Assembly: GCF_019880545.1 (NCBI RefSeq) | Contig: NZ_JAINVW010000003.1 | Coordinates: forward strand, 248,001 to 312,000 | Source: Flagellimonas meishanensis | GTDB lineage: Bacteria; Bacteroidota; Bacteroidia; Flavobacteriales; Flavobacteriaceae | Direction: 5' to 3' | DNA length: 64,000 bases | In this document: piece after piece, positions 1 through 8,550 of the stretch | Position numbering within the stretch: position 1 is the first letter of the stretch | Layout: every line of letters starts with the position of its first letter | Notes under the pieces: generated by a model | The model's database searches: none | What the model was told of the DNA's origin: nothing | What the model saw: only the letters and a program-made list of their open reading frames with translations | Made by a program: the position numbers and the translations under genes

Positions 1-1
1 C

Positions 2-1072
2 AGTGGGGGACTGGATAGCAGCGCAACCATAGCGGCCATGGCTAATTTGGCCAAGAACAATAACAGTTATTCCAACGATTGGCAACATGCCTTCGTAGCT
101 TCCTTTCCTGGCACACCCTTGGACGAGTCCCACTACGCCAAATTGGTCACTGACCATTTGGGAATTGGGGCAACGTTTGTGGACATTGATCCATTGAAGC
201 ATTGGGACAAGTTGGAGCACTATTTTTATCTTTTTGAGGATTTATATATCACTTCACCCTTGCCCATGATCATGTTGTACGGCACCGTAAAAGAGAACGG
301 TACCACGGTGACCTTAGATGGTCACGGAGCGGATGAACTTCTTAGTGGTTATAAGCAAGGAATACTCGAAAGCCTTTGGGATGCAAGATTCAATTTGAAG
401 GATACCAAAGATATCTTGAACATTTACCAAGGAACCATGAATGAAAATAAAGACCAATTCACTAGAAATTCTTCATCAAGATTGTATTTTGATTATATAA
501 TAAGGAAGATGGGAAAAAAGATTATGGGAAAAAAGATGACTTCTATGGATAATAGTCATCCTAATTTCAGCAAACTGGATAATCTTTCCCAGTATCTATA
601 TAGTATGTTTCATGAAAATATCTTACCAACTCTTTTAAGAAATTATGATAGATATTCTATGATCAATGGTGTGGAAATTCGAATGCCTTTTATGGACCAT
701 AGGATTGTAAGCTTTGTAAATTCCTTGCCTTATTCCAGCAAAATAGGCAATGGGTATACTAAAAGAATAGTGAGAGATGCCCTGGACCCCTATTTGCCCA
801 AAGAGGTAACTTGGAGAAAGACCAAAATAGGATTTAGTTCCCCAATAGTGGATTGGATGCAAAACGATTTGAAAGAATGGTTTTCTGATACTATTCATTC
901 CTTGGATTTTAACAGCTCCGACCTTGTGACCGAGCATGAGCTGATCAAGGCCGAAGCCACCAAAATATTGGATGGTAGTACAAGTGATTACACCTTGGCC
1001 ACAAAAGTTTGGAAAGAAATCTCTGCTTATATGTGGGAAAAAGCGATTTTAAAGAGTAGAACAAAAGTGTAG
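2..1072 (+). CDS. asnB: Asparagine-synthetase-like amidotransferase, C-terminal part (cut by window start)
   Basis: The reading frame is open from base 2 and starts with SGGLDSS, the ATP-pyrophosphatase (PP-loop) motif of class B asparagine synthetases. The N-terminal Cys-type glutaminase domain must lie before the window. Other family landmarks are LDGHGADELLSGY and, near the C-terminus, the RYSMINGVEIRMPFMDHR block. In polysaccharide loci such enzymes often amidate a uronic acid with ammonia from glutamine rather than making free asparagine. With wecB and wecC downstream, a ManNAcA amide is a reasonable product (inference). The next gene starts 33 nt later on the same strand, so it probably belongs to the same operon. 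Confidence 0.88.
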   Translation, partial: SGGLDSSATIAAMANLAKNNNSYSNDWQHAFVASFPGTPLDESHYAKLVTDHLGIGATFVDIDPLKHWDKLEHYFYLFEDLYITSPLPMIMLYGTVKENGTTVTLDGHGADELLSGYKQGILESLWDARFNLKDTKDILNIYQGTMNENKDQFTRNSSSRLYFDYIIRKMGKKIMGKKMTSMDNSHPNFSKLDNLSQYLYSMFHENILPTLLRNYDRYSMINGVEIRMPFMDHRIVSFVNSLPYSSKIGNGYTKRIVRDALDPYLPKEVTWRKTKIGFSSPIVDWMQNDLKEWFSDTIHSLDFNSSDLVTEHELIKAEATKILDGSTSDYTLATKVWKEISAYMWEKAILKSRTKV

Positions 1073-1105
1073 TATAAAGCTTTATAGTAATACAACCAAG
1101 CACAA

Positions 1106-1810
1106 ATGAAATCTTTCTTAAAGAAAATAGTACTATCTAATCGAATACTTTCATACTTGGCGGTTTCAATAAGAAAAATACAATTGAGAAGAACAAAGCA
1201 AATCGTTTTTAAAAAGGGAAGCTTCATTGGTTTTTCCGTAAAATGTGAGGGAAAGAATGCATTTGGAAAAAATAGTGCCATAGTTGGCTCAAAAATAGGG
1301 TTTGGCTCTTATATTGCAGAAGGAGCCAAATTGGCCAAAGCCAACATAGGAAGATATTGTTCTATCGGGCAGAACGTTGATTGCATATTTGGCAGACATC
1401 CTGCCAACACATTTGTATCCACGCATCCTTCATTTTTTGCCCTAAAAACCCCCGTAGGTTTCACCTATGCAGATAAACAGTATTTCGAGGAGTTTGCGGC
1501 ACGCCATGAGGGAGGTTTCAGTATAACCATAGGCAATGATGTTTGGATAGGAGCCAATGTATCTTTGATGGATGGTATAATAATAGGCGATGGAGCCATA
1601 GTGGCCGCCAATGCGCTGGTAACCAAAGATGTAGAACCTTACACCATCGTTGGCGGAGTACCGGCCAAACCCATTAAGAAAAGATTTACCGAAAACCAAA
1701 TAAAGTTTCTTTTGCAATTGAAATGGTGGGAAAAACCTGCTTCCTGGATTGAAGAACACGCATCATATTTCAGAAATATCGAGGCCCTGGAAGAACATCT
1801 AAATACATAG
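1106..1810 (+). CDS. Hexapeptide-repeat acyltransferase (CatB/WbbJ-like LbH family)
   Basis: This 234-residue protein ends in a left-handed beta-helix with the signature [13 protein letters not shown], then DGAIVAANALVTKDV and [20 protein letters not shown] motif supplies the likely catalytic His. Family members transfer acetyl or another acyl group from CoA to a sugar hydroxyl or amine. It lies 33 nt after the amidotransferase and 4 nt before a glycosyltransferase, so it is inside the polysaccharide operon. It is clearly a paralogue of the acyltransferase at 9644. The acceptor cannot be read from the sequence: it could O-acetylate the repeat unit or N-acetylate a 4-amino sugar. Confidence 0.85.
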   Translation: MKSFLKKIVLSNRILSYLAVSIRKIQLRRTKQIVFKKGSFIGFSVKCEGKNAFGKNSAIVGSKIGFGSYIAEGAKLAKANIGRYCSIGQNVDCIFGRHPANTFVSTHPSFFALKTPVGFTYADKQYFEEFAARHEGGFSITIGNDVWIGANVSLMDGIIIGDGAIVAANALVTKDVEPYTIVGGVPAKPIKKRFTENQIKFLLQLKWWEKPASWIEEHASYFRNIEALEEHLNT

Positions 1811-1814
1811 AGTT

Positions 1815-2981
1815 GTGAGCACTCCAATAGTTGTTGTCGCATATAATAGGCCGAGGTCGTTGTCCAGATTGCTTCAGTCAGTATCGGAAGCGATATATTC
1901 TCATAAGGAAATTGATTTGATTATTAGCATAGATAGGGCTGACAATAACCAGGAAGTTTTTAAAATAGCCGAAGATTTTAAATGGGAATTTGGCTTCAAA
2001 AAAGTGGTTTATCAAGAAACGAATCTAGGATTGCGAAAACATATTTTAAAATGTGGGGATCTCAGCTTGAAATATGGGTCGGTGATTGTATTGGAGGATG
2101 ACCTATTCGTCTCACCAAATTTTTATCTATTTGCAGAACAAGCACTCAAATTTTCTAAAAGGGAACCTAGAATAGGGGGAATATCCCTGTATTGTCATCA
2201 ACTTAATGTACACACACGCCAAAACTTTAAAGCTTTGGAAGACGGTTTCGACAATTGGTATTTTCAATTTGCTTCCTCATGGGGTCAAGCCTGGACCAAG
2301 GATCAATGGGAGGGATTTATGGCTTGGTATGCAGAGAATCCGGATATAGACAATATCGAAAAAGTACCTCGCTATGTCCGAAGTTGGTCACCTAAATCAT
2401 GGCTAAAGTACAACATCACTTACTTGATTGAAAAAAACAACTATTTCCTGTATCCAAGAGTAGCCGTCGCCACCAATTTTAGTGACGCAGGTACTCATGT
2501 GGGCAATGATAGCACAATCTATCAAGTCCCTTTGGATTACGCCACAAATAAAAAGTATCGTTTTTCTTCACTCTGTGAAGCGAAAGCCATTTACGATTCA
2601 TTCTACGAAAGTGAGGTGCTTTATGAATCTTTGGGCATAGGAAAGGATGAGGTTTGCATTGATTTATACGGGTGTAAATCGAATTCCCATGAGAGATATT
2701 TGTTGACCTCTAAGCTGCTGAACCATAAGATAATAAGGTCTTACGGCAAATCACTTAAACCTCATGAAGACAACGTTATTAGAGGGATTGAAGGTAATGA
2801 GCTTTTCTTATATGACACGGCCATAGATGTCCAGAACCCAAATAAGCACCGCTGGGATAGGGATGTAAGTTACAATTACAAACAAATACCTTTCAGAACT
2901 GTAAGAAAGCTGTTTATTGAGCAGGCATTTGGCAAAGTGCAAAACCTAAAACGAAAAATCTTCAAAAAGCGCCGAAAGTGA
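1815..2981 (+). CDS. GT-A glycosyltransferase resembling GnT-I (GT13/GT2-like)
   Basis: This 388-residue protein starts at GTG, 4 nt after the preceding stop. The N-terminus (PIVVVAYNRP) is a nucleotide-sugar binding strand. VIVLEDDLFVSPNFY (around residues 90-104) carries an EDD triad in the place of the usual DxD metal motif. EDD followed by Leu, a short spacer and an aromatic residue is how animal GnT-I (GT13) binds Mn2+/UDP-GlcNAc. A Trp-rich stretch (SSWGQAWTKDQW) and a later SDAGTHVGND segment also recall that fold. Most annotation would call it glycosyltransferase family 2. Its job is probably one transfer in repeat-unit assembly at the cytoplasmic face. It overlaps the next gene by 4 nt. 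Confidence 0.8.
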   Translation: MSTPIVVVAYNRPRSLSRLLQSVSEAIYSHKEIDLIISIDRADNNQEVFKIAEDFKWEFGFKKVVYQETNLGLRKHILKCGDLSLKYGSVIVLEDDLFVSPNFYLFAEQALKFSKREPRIGGISLYCHQLNVHTRQNFKALEDGFDNWYFQFASSWGQAWTKDQWEGFMAWYAENPDIDNIEKVPRYVRSWSPKSWLKYNITYLIEKNNYFLYPRVAVATNFSDAGTHVGNDSTIYQVPLDYATNKKYRFSSLCEAKAIYDSFYESEVLYESLGIGKDEVCIDLYGCKSNSHERYLLTSKLLNHKIIRSYGKSLKPHEDNVIRGIEGNELFLYDTAIDVQNPNKHRWDRDVSYNYKQIPFRTVRKLFIEQAFGKVQNLKRKIFKKRRK

Positions 2982-4153
2982 TTTCCGTAATGCAAAGAAT
3001 TGGAGTTCCTTATGTGGGGTTGGTTTTTCTTTACCTGTTGAACCCCTACGGTCTTCACATTTATCTTGGTTATCTCTTAATTGGTTTGTTGATTCTTAAG
3101 AAAGATTTCTTAACAAGAAATCTAGATACGATTTTTTTAGTTTTACTGTTGTTTTCCATAACCTTCGCTGCTTTCTTTTCATTTGAGCCCAAAGCTGGAA
3201 AACAATACATTTTGGTTTATGCCCTGGTTCCCAGTGCTCTCTATTTGATGGGCAAGTATTTCGCCGAAAAACTTGAAGGCAATAGGAACCATCTTTTCTT
3301 CTTGTTACTTTTTGCCGGTTGTTTATTTGCTGTGACTCCTATTTTATCTGTCTTCTTTGATATACTTCGTAATGGTTATGGTGTGGTGGACCGGAATTTA
3401 CCGAGCTTTTGGACCGGTCAGGTCATTTTGGCAACAATTATGGGGTCCCATTTTGCAATAGTTATGACCATACCGGGTTTATTGATACCTAAGGTTAAGA
3501 ATCTAAGATTGATTTATCGCTTAGCACTACTTGGCATATTTGCGATATCGGTGGCTTGTGTGCTTCGCATTGGAAGTAGGACACAATTAAGCATTTTTTT
3601 TATTACGTTTCTTACTGCGTTGATTTATGTAATGCCGAGACAATCTTTCAGAAGAAATCTATTCATGTTCATGATGTTCTTCCTTTTGGTTTTTTATGCC
3701 ATCAATACCATAAGCTTTGATTTGGATCAAGATTGGTTGTCAGCATTTGCCAACAGAATGGAAGATGGACAGGACTTTGCTTCTGGAGGTGGCCGTACAG
3801 ACAGGTGGATGAAATCATTGGAGAACCTATTTGAAAAACCTTTGGGATGGAGTGAACATGAATTTGGTCATTCTCACAATCTTTGGTTTGATGTGCTCCG
3901 AGTGGGTGGTTTTCTTTCTTTTTTCCTGCTTATTTTTTTTACCACTAGCTCCTATATATCTGTATTCAAGTCTGTTATAAAAAACAAGAAAGCATACGCG
4001 CTCAATAACCAGATTATTATTTACACCTTGGCTTTTACCATGGTTTTTATGGTAGAACCAATAATGGAAGGCATGTTCAATCTATTTGCCTTTTTCTGCT
4101 TTTTTGTCGGTGTGGTCAAGAAGTATGGTGCAGATAATCCCGTAATTGAATAG
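2978..4153 (+). CDS. O-antigen polymerase/ligase-like membrane protein (Wzy/WaaL superfamily)
   Basis: This 391-residue, strongly hydrophobic protein has about ten predicted membrane spans. Near the C-terminus is a periplasmic-loop motif with GHSHNLWFDVLRVGG, the H-N...G pattern of Wzy_C/O-antigen ligases. RIGSRTQLSIFF in the middle resembles the usual Arg/Ser-rich pre-loop segment. It would polymerise lipid-linked repeat units in the periplasm or ligate the chain to an acceptor. The GTG start at 2978 overlaps the previous gene by 4 nt; an ATG at 2990 is the alternative. Polymerase sequences diverge strongly, so Wzy versus WaaL cannot be decided here, but its place among glycosyltransferases favours Wzy. 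Confidence 0.8.
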   Translation: MISVMQRIGVPYVGLVFLYLLNPYGLHIYLGYLLIGLLILKKDFLTRNLDTIFLVLLLFSITFAAFFSFEPKAGKQYILVYALVPSALYLMGKYFAEKLEGNRNHLFFLLLFAGCLFAVTPILSVFFDILRNGYGVVDRNLPSFWTGQVILATIMGSHFAIVMTIPGLLIPKVKNLRLIYRLALLGIFAISVACVLRIGSRTQLSIFFITFLTALIYVMPRQSFRRNLFMFMMFFLLVFYAINTISFDLDQDWLSAFANRMEDGQDFASGGGRTDRWMKSLENLFEKPLGWSEHEFGHSHNLWFDVLRVGGFLSFFLLIFFTTSSYISVFKSVIKNKKAYALNNQIIIYTLAFTMVFMVEPIMEGMFNLFAFFCFFVGVVKKYGADNPVIE

Positions 4154-4191
4154 TATCATCCAAAATATGCATGGACTTTAATTGTTTACTG

Positions 4192-4199
4192 TACTTTTG
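4192..4199 (+). promoter_or_regulatory. Possible internal promoter -7 element (TACTTTTG)
   Basis: TACTTTTG matches the Bacteroidetes -7 consensus TAnnTTTG exactly, in the 92-nt gap before the glycosyltransferase start at 4246. No good TTG lies about 19 nt upstream, so support is weak. If used, transcription would start near 4206 and the earlier in-frame ATG at 4171 could not be the start. Confidence 0.3.
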
Positions 4200-4245
4200 T
4201 GGCGGTAAAAAACGCATTTTTCAACCATTGACCAGTCCCCAACAT

Positions 4246-5124
4246 ATGAACAAACTTGCGGTTCTTCTTACCTGTTTTAACAGGCGGGAAAAAACAATAG
4301 CAGCACTTTCGGCTTTGTTCAAAGCCTATGAAAATTCGGGGAAGAACTGGAATATTTCAGTGTACCTTACGGATGATGGCTCTTCTGATGGAACTTCTGA
4401 AGCCGTGAAAACCAACTTCCCAGATGTAAATATCTTGCAAGGTGACGGGTCTCTCTATTGGGCCGGCGGTATGCGCAATTCTTGGGGCCAAGCCGTAAAA
4501 GGCGACTACGATGCCTACCTTTTGATGAATGATGATACAAATATCTATCCCCATGTATTTGAGGCAGTAGCGCAGACACATGAGTTTACAGTATCCAATT
4601 ATGGTCAAGGTGGTGTTTATGTCGGCACCACGGTAGACTCAGTAACCAAAAAAATCAGCTATGGAGGCTCTGTGTTTAGAAACCGCTTTATGGCAACAAT
4701 GAGACGTGTGAAGCCGGAAGACAAGCCCGTTCCATGCCAATTGGGTAATGCTAATATCATGTGGGTGAGTAAAAATGTTGTGGACCAAATTGGTATTTTA
4801 TCTGAGGGTTATGTACATGGAATGGCGGATTTTGACTACACTCTAAAAGCTGTAAAAAAGAAAATTCCGGTGATGATTATGCCTGGAATCATTGGAGAAT
4901 GCATCAATGATCATAGCAATAAATATCTTAAATTCTTTAAACTACCGTTAAAAGAAAGATTTAGGATGCTCTATAACCCTATTGGTTTTGATTTTATTTC
5001 CCAAAGCCACCATATGAGAAAGCATTTTCCCCTAAGATTCCCCCTTTTTTTGGCGACGGGATATTTTAAAGTACTGTTTCCACAATTATATTATAATCTA
5101 TTATATAAAAATCGAAAGCGTTAA
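4246..5124 (+). CDS. Glycosyltransferase family 2 (rhamnosyltransferase-like)
   Basis: I chose ATG 4246, which gives 292 residues beginning MNKLAVLLTCFNRREKT, the normal start of a GT2 domain. An in-frame ATG at 4171 would add 25 residues unlike the family. YLTDDGSSDGTSE is the nucleotide-binding region and YLLMNDDTNI is the metal-binding DxD-type motif. GSLYWAGGMRNSW is typical of WbbL/rhamnosyltransferase-like GT2 enzymes. It ends 3 nt before wecB. The likely role is addition of one sugar to the undecaprenyl-linked repeat unit. Donor and acceptor cannot be read from the sequence. Confidence 0.85.
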   Translation: MNKLAVLLTCFNRREKTIAALSALFKAYENSGKNWNISVYLTDDGSSDGTSEAVKTNFPDVNILQGDGSLYWAGGMRNSWGQAVKGDYDAYLLMNDDTNIYPHVFEAVAQTHEFTVSNYGQGGVYVGTTVDSVTKKISYGGSVFRNRFMATMRRVKPEDKPVPCQLGNANIMWVSKNVVDQIGILSEGYVHGMADFDYTLKAVKKKIPVMIMPGIIGECINDHSNKYLKFFKLPLKERFRMLYNPIGFDFISQSHHMRKHFPLRFPLFLATGYFKVLFPQLYYNLLYKNRKR

Positions 5125-5127
5125 CAT

Positions 5128-6249
5128 ATGTTGAAAAAGAACCTGATTGTATTCGGGACCAGGCCAGAAGCTATTAAGATGGCGCCGCTGGTCAAAGCTT
5201 TTCAAAAGACGGAGGAATTTGAAACCAAAGTATGCGTCACAGCCCAGCATCGGGAAATGTTGGACCAGGTTTTGGACTTTTTTGAGATTACGCCAGATTA
5301 TGATCTTGACTTGATGAAACCCGGGCAGAATTTGTATGGATTGACCGCTACCATTATTACCAGTCTTCAACCTGTTTTGGAATCGTACAAACCAGATTTT
5401 GTATACGTGCACGGTGATACCACAACCACCATGGGTTCAAGTATTGCGGGATTTTATTCCGGTGCTAGGGTTTGCCATGTGGAAGCAGGGTTACGGACTT
5501 TCAATAAATGGTCACCGTTTCCGGAAGAAATCAATAGAAGAGTAACCGGCCATGTGGCAGATTTTCATTTTGCGCCAACCAATACTTCGCATCAAAACCT
5601 TAGGAACGAGGGTGTTCCTGACAAAACCATTACAATTACCGGGAATACAGTTATTGATGCGCTACATGAAAGTGTTGAACGGGTTAAAAATTTGGATTCC
5701 GAAGAATTGAACACACTTAAGGAAACCATATCTACGGACAAGCGAATAATTTTGGTTACCGGTCATAGAAGGGAGAACCATGGACAGGGCTTTATCAATA
5801 TCTGCCAAGCGTTAAAGGAAATTGCTGAAACGTTTGATGATGTGGAAATCGTTTACCCTGTGCACCTAAACCCCAAGGTTCAAAAACCCGTATATGAGCT
5901 TTTAGGCGACATGGACAACATTAAATTGATAGATCCCTTGGCCTATCCGGAATTTGTTTGGTTGATGAACAAAAGCCATTTGGTGATAACAGACAGTGGA
6001 GGAGTACAAGAAGAAGCCCCAAGTTTAGGCAAACCGGTTTTGGTGATGCGGGATACTACAGAAAGACCGGAGGCGGTGGAAGCAGGAACGGTTATTTTGG
6101 TGGGTACTGACAAAGAAAAAATTGTTTCCGAGGCTTCAAAACTGCTTACAGATGACGAAATATATAAAAAGATGAGCAGGTTGCACAATCCTTATGGGGA
6201 TGGGCAAGCTTGCAAAAGGATTGTAGAATACATGAAAAAGCAACAATAG
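5128..6249 (+). CDS. wecB: UDP-N-acetylglucosamine 2-epimerase (non-hydrolysing)
   Basis: This 373-residue enzyme interconverts UDP-GlcNAc and UDP-ManNAc in the cytoplasm. The family motifs are all present: [12 protein letters not shown] at the N-terminus, [32 protein letters not shown], and the nucleotide-binding [19 protein letters not shown] followed by TERPEA. Length is normal. It sits directly before wecC (1-nt overlap at 6249), so the pair would make UDP-ManNAcA. A second, more distant 2-epimerase (CapG type) is at 12884; this copy is the standard WecB/MnaA form. Confidence 0.96.
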   Translation: MLKKNLIVFGTRPEAIKMAPLVKAFQKTEEFETKVCVTAQHREMLDQVLDFFEITPDYDLDLMKPGQNLYGLTATIITSLQPVLESYKPDFVYVHGDTTTTMGSSIAGFYSGARVCHVEAGLRTFNKWSPFPEEINRRVTGHVADFHFAPTNTSHQNLRNEGVPDKTITITGNTVIDALHESVERVKNLDSEELNTLKETISTDKRIILVTGHRRENHGQGFINICQALKEIAETFDDVEIVYPVHLNPKVQKPVYELLGDMDNIKLIDPLAYPEFVWLMNKSHLVITDSGGVQEEAPSLGKPVLVMRDTTERPEAVEAGTVILVGTDKEKIVSEASKLLTDDEIYKKMSRLHNPYGDGQACKRIVEYMKKQQ

Positions 6250-7460
6250 TGGCAAATAAAAAAGTAACTATGATGGGCTTGGGCTATATTGGTTTGCCCA
6301 CTGCGGCCCTGATTGCAGGGAAAAAGACCATGGTAAATGGAGTGGATGTTAATCCCAAAGTGGTCAATACCATAAACCAAGGCAAAGTGCATATAGTGGA
6401 GCCCGATTTGGAAGAGGCCGTATCAAAGGCGGTGGAAGAGGGATTTCTTAAAGCACATCTGGAGCCTAAGGAAGCTGATGCATATCTAATTGTTGTGCCT
6501 ACCCCATTTAAAGAAAAAAACGAACCAGACATTTCGTATGTGGAGGCGGCGACAAAGGCCATTTTACCCCTTTTAAAAGAGGGTGATTTGTATATCATCG
6601 AATCGACATCACCCATCGGGACCACCGAAAAAATGAAAGACCTCATTTTCGACGCCAGACCTGAACTTGATGGTAAAATATATATGGCATACTGTCCTGA
6701 ACGGGTACTTCCAGGAAATGTAATGTACGAACTGGTGCATAACGACCGGGTAATCGGAGGTATTGATGAAGCATCCACACAAAAAGCTGTAGATTTCTAC
6801 TCAGAATATGTACAAGGTAAACTACACCATACCAATGCGCGAACAGCAGAAATGTGTAAATTGGTTGAAAACTCTTCCAGAGATGTTCAAATTGCGTTTG
6901 CCAATGAACTTTCCTTAATATGTGATAAGGCCGGCATCAATGTCTGGGAGCTTATTGAATTGGCCAACAAACATCCAAGGGTCAATATTTTACAACCCGG
7001 CTGTGGAGTCGGGGGGCATTGTATTGCAGTAGACCCCTATTTTATTGTTTCAGACTATCCCATGGAATCCAAAATAATTGGTACGGCCAGGGAAATAAAC
7101 AACTACAAGTCCTTCTGGTGTGCTGAAAAAGTACAAACTGAAAAACTGAAGTTTGAATTGGAACATGGCTACAAACCAAGGGTTGCCCTAATGGGTCTTG
7201 CTTTTAAACCAAATATTGATGATTTACGGGAGTCTCCTGCAAAATACATTGTTCAAAAAGTTTTGCAGAATGTAAACAACGAGGAATACTTTATTGTGGA
7301 ACCCAATATAGAGTCACATCACATATTCAAGCTTACCAACTATATGGATGCATTTGAAAAGGCAGATATCGTGGTCTATTTGGTGGCTCATGACGAGTTT
7401 AAGGAACTGCCGGGGAATACCTCAAAAAAAATCTTGGATTTTTGCGGGGTTTTAAAATAG
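6249..7460 (+). CDS. wecC: UDP-N-acetyl-D-mannosamine dehydrogenase
   Basis: It oxidises UDP-ManNAc to UDP-ManNAcA with two NAD+. The N-terminal Rossmann motif is GLGYIGLPTAALIA, YCPERVLPG marks the dehydrogenase domain, and GCGVGGHCIAVDP contains the catalytic Cys. GLAFKPNIDDLRESPA is in the C-terminal UDP-binding domain. I place the start at GTG 6249, whose G is also the last base of the wecB stop. An ATG at 6210 in the same frame would overlap wecB by 40 nt and add a tail unlike the family. Coupling to wecB supports co-expression. With the amidotransferase at 2 it suggests an amidated uronic acid. Confidence 0.94.
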   Translation: MANKKVTMMGLGYIGLPTAALIAGKKTMVNGVDVNPKVVNTINQGKVHIVEPDLEEAVSKAVEEGFLKAHLEPKEADAYLIVVPTPFKEKNEPDISYVEAATKAILPLLKEGDLYIIESTSPIGTTEKMKDLIFDARPELDGKIYMAYCPERVLPGNVMYELVHNDRVIGGIDEASTQKAVDFYSEYVQGKLHHTNARTAEMCKLVENSSRDVQIAFANELSLICDKAGINVWELIELANKHPRVNILQPGCGVGGHCIAVDPYFIVSDYPMESKIIGTAREINNYKSFWCAEKVQTEKLKFELEHGYKPRVALMGLAFKPNIDDLRESPAKYIVQKVLQNVNNEEYFIVEPNIESHHIFKLTNYMDAFEKADIVVYLVAHDEFKELPGNTSKKILDFCGVLK

Positions 7461-7474
7461 AATCATTCTAGAAA

Positions 7475-8440
7475 ATGAAAGCAGACCCAATCATATTTAT
7501 CCACTCTGGAAAGCAAAGGCATCTGGAAATTGCCCTTGATCATTTAACCAGAAACAACAAAGAAGCGGAAATTATTCTTCTGGGAGATGAGTCCAATAAG
7601 GATATTACAAATGTTTCCCATCACTTAGTAAAGGACTACTTTAAAAGTGCTAAAGAATTCGAAGAGCTCCATTACATCCACATGTCAAAGAACACGTATC
7701 AGTTCGAACTTTTTTGTTATCAAAGGTGGTTTGTGCTCCAAGAATTTGCAGAAAGAAATAAGATCGAATATTTCTGGTATTTGGACAGCGATTTTTTGGT
7801 GTTTGACGATCTTACGGAATATCTCATGGAACAAGTTAGGGATTCTTCCTTGGATGTAGTTGGTTTTGATAGCACTAGATCGGGAGATGGAGATAGTTTC
7901 ATGCCCTGCTTCAACAGAATGAGTTTAAAGGCAGTCAAAGAAATAACCCGTTTTTTTATCTGTTCCTATGAAGACAAGGAAATACTCTCAAAACTGCGTG
8001 CAAAGTGGAAAAACCATCACATAAAAAAACTTGCTGGCGGTATATGTGATATGACTCAACTAAAACTTTTTTTTGACTTATACAACACCTCATTAACCGT
8101 ATTTGACTCTTACGATTTGAGTTTGGGTTCCGTTCCCGATGGAAATATCAATTCAGAACTAAACTATTTTCAGAATGGGGAACGATTCAAAACCTTTTTG
8201 GGGATGAAGTATGTGGAAATAAAAGACGGTAAGGCGTTTGGTTTTTTGGAAAATGGCAATCAAGTTCGATTTTTAGGAAGTCATTTCCAGGGAAGAGCTA
8301 AGGGGAAGATGGTTCATTATTCCAAAGAAAATTATACACCTAAGAATTTCTCCAATATCGCTACTTCTTTGTTCGAGAACTGGTATAAGAAACTAAGGAT
8401 GTCCATGATAAAAAAGGCCAAAAGAATTATGGCAAGCTAA
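7475..8440 (+). CDS. Putative GT-A type glycosyltransferase, family not recognised
   Basis: This 321-residue protein begins with IIFIHSGKQRHLEIAL, like transferases that handle a list of neighbouring chains. YFWYLDSDFLVF (D104-S-D106) is a convincing DxD metal-binding motif in the right position for a GT-A fold. DMTQLKLFFDLY resembles the acceptor-side Asp region of GT8/GT32-type enzymes. I cannot place it in a named family. It lies 14 nt after wecC, so it is co-transcribed with the polysaccharide genes and probably adds one residue of the repeat unit. The C-terminal 30 residues are rich in Lys/Arg, which could help membrane association. Confidence 0.7.
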   Translation: MKADPIIFIHSGKQRHLEIALDHLTRNNKEAEIILLGDESNKDITNVSHHLVKDYFKSAKEFEELHYIHMSKNTYQFELFCYQRWFVLQEFAERNKIEYFWYLDSDFLVFDDLTEYLMEQVRDSSLDVVGFDSTRSGDGDSFMPCFNRMSLKAVKEITRFFICSYEDKEILSKLRAKWKNHHIKKLAGGICDMTQLKLFFDLYNTSLTVFDSYDLSLGSVPDGNINSELNYFQNGERFKTFLGMKYVEIKDGKAFGFLENGNQVRFLGSHFQGRAKGKMVHYSKENYTPKNFSNIATSLFENWYKKLRMSMIKKAKRIMAS

Positions 8441-8451
8441 AAGAAGAAGCA

Positions 8452-8544
8452 ATGATATTAGAAATGGGATTAGCACAATTGTTATTACGTGAAAGCGTTA
8501 AAAAACACAACCCTATTTCTCAAAGAGTTTTCAATCCAAGCTGA
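8452..8544 (+). CDS. Small open reading frame, 30 codons, doubtful
   Basis: An ATG at 8452 opens 30 codons ending TGA at 8542-8544, filling the 110-nt gap between two glycosyltransferase genes. The product begins MILEMGLAQLLLRES and has no recognisable domain. It ends 6 nt before the next ATG, so translation could couple to the following gene. It could equally be a remnant of a deleted gene or chance. No composition or homology argument can be made from 30 codons. Confidence 0.2.
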   Translation: MILEMGLAQLLLRESVKKHNPISQRVFNPS

Positions 8545-8550
8545 AATAGA

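Noticed and set aside
1073-1086. Palindrome TATAAAGCTTTATA after the amidotransferase stop
   Set aside because: It is AT-rich with no T-run, and the neighbouring genes look co-transcribed, so a terminator or operator is not supported.
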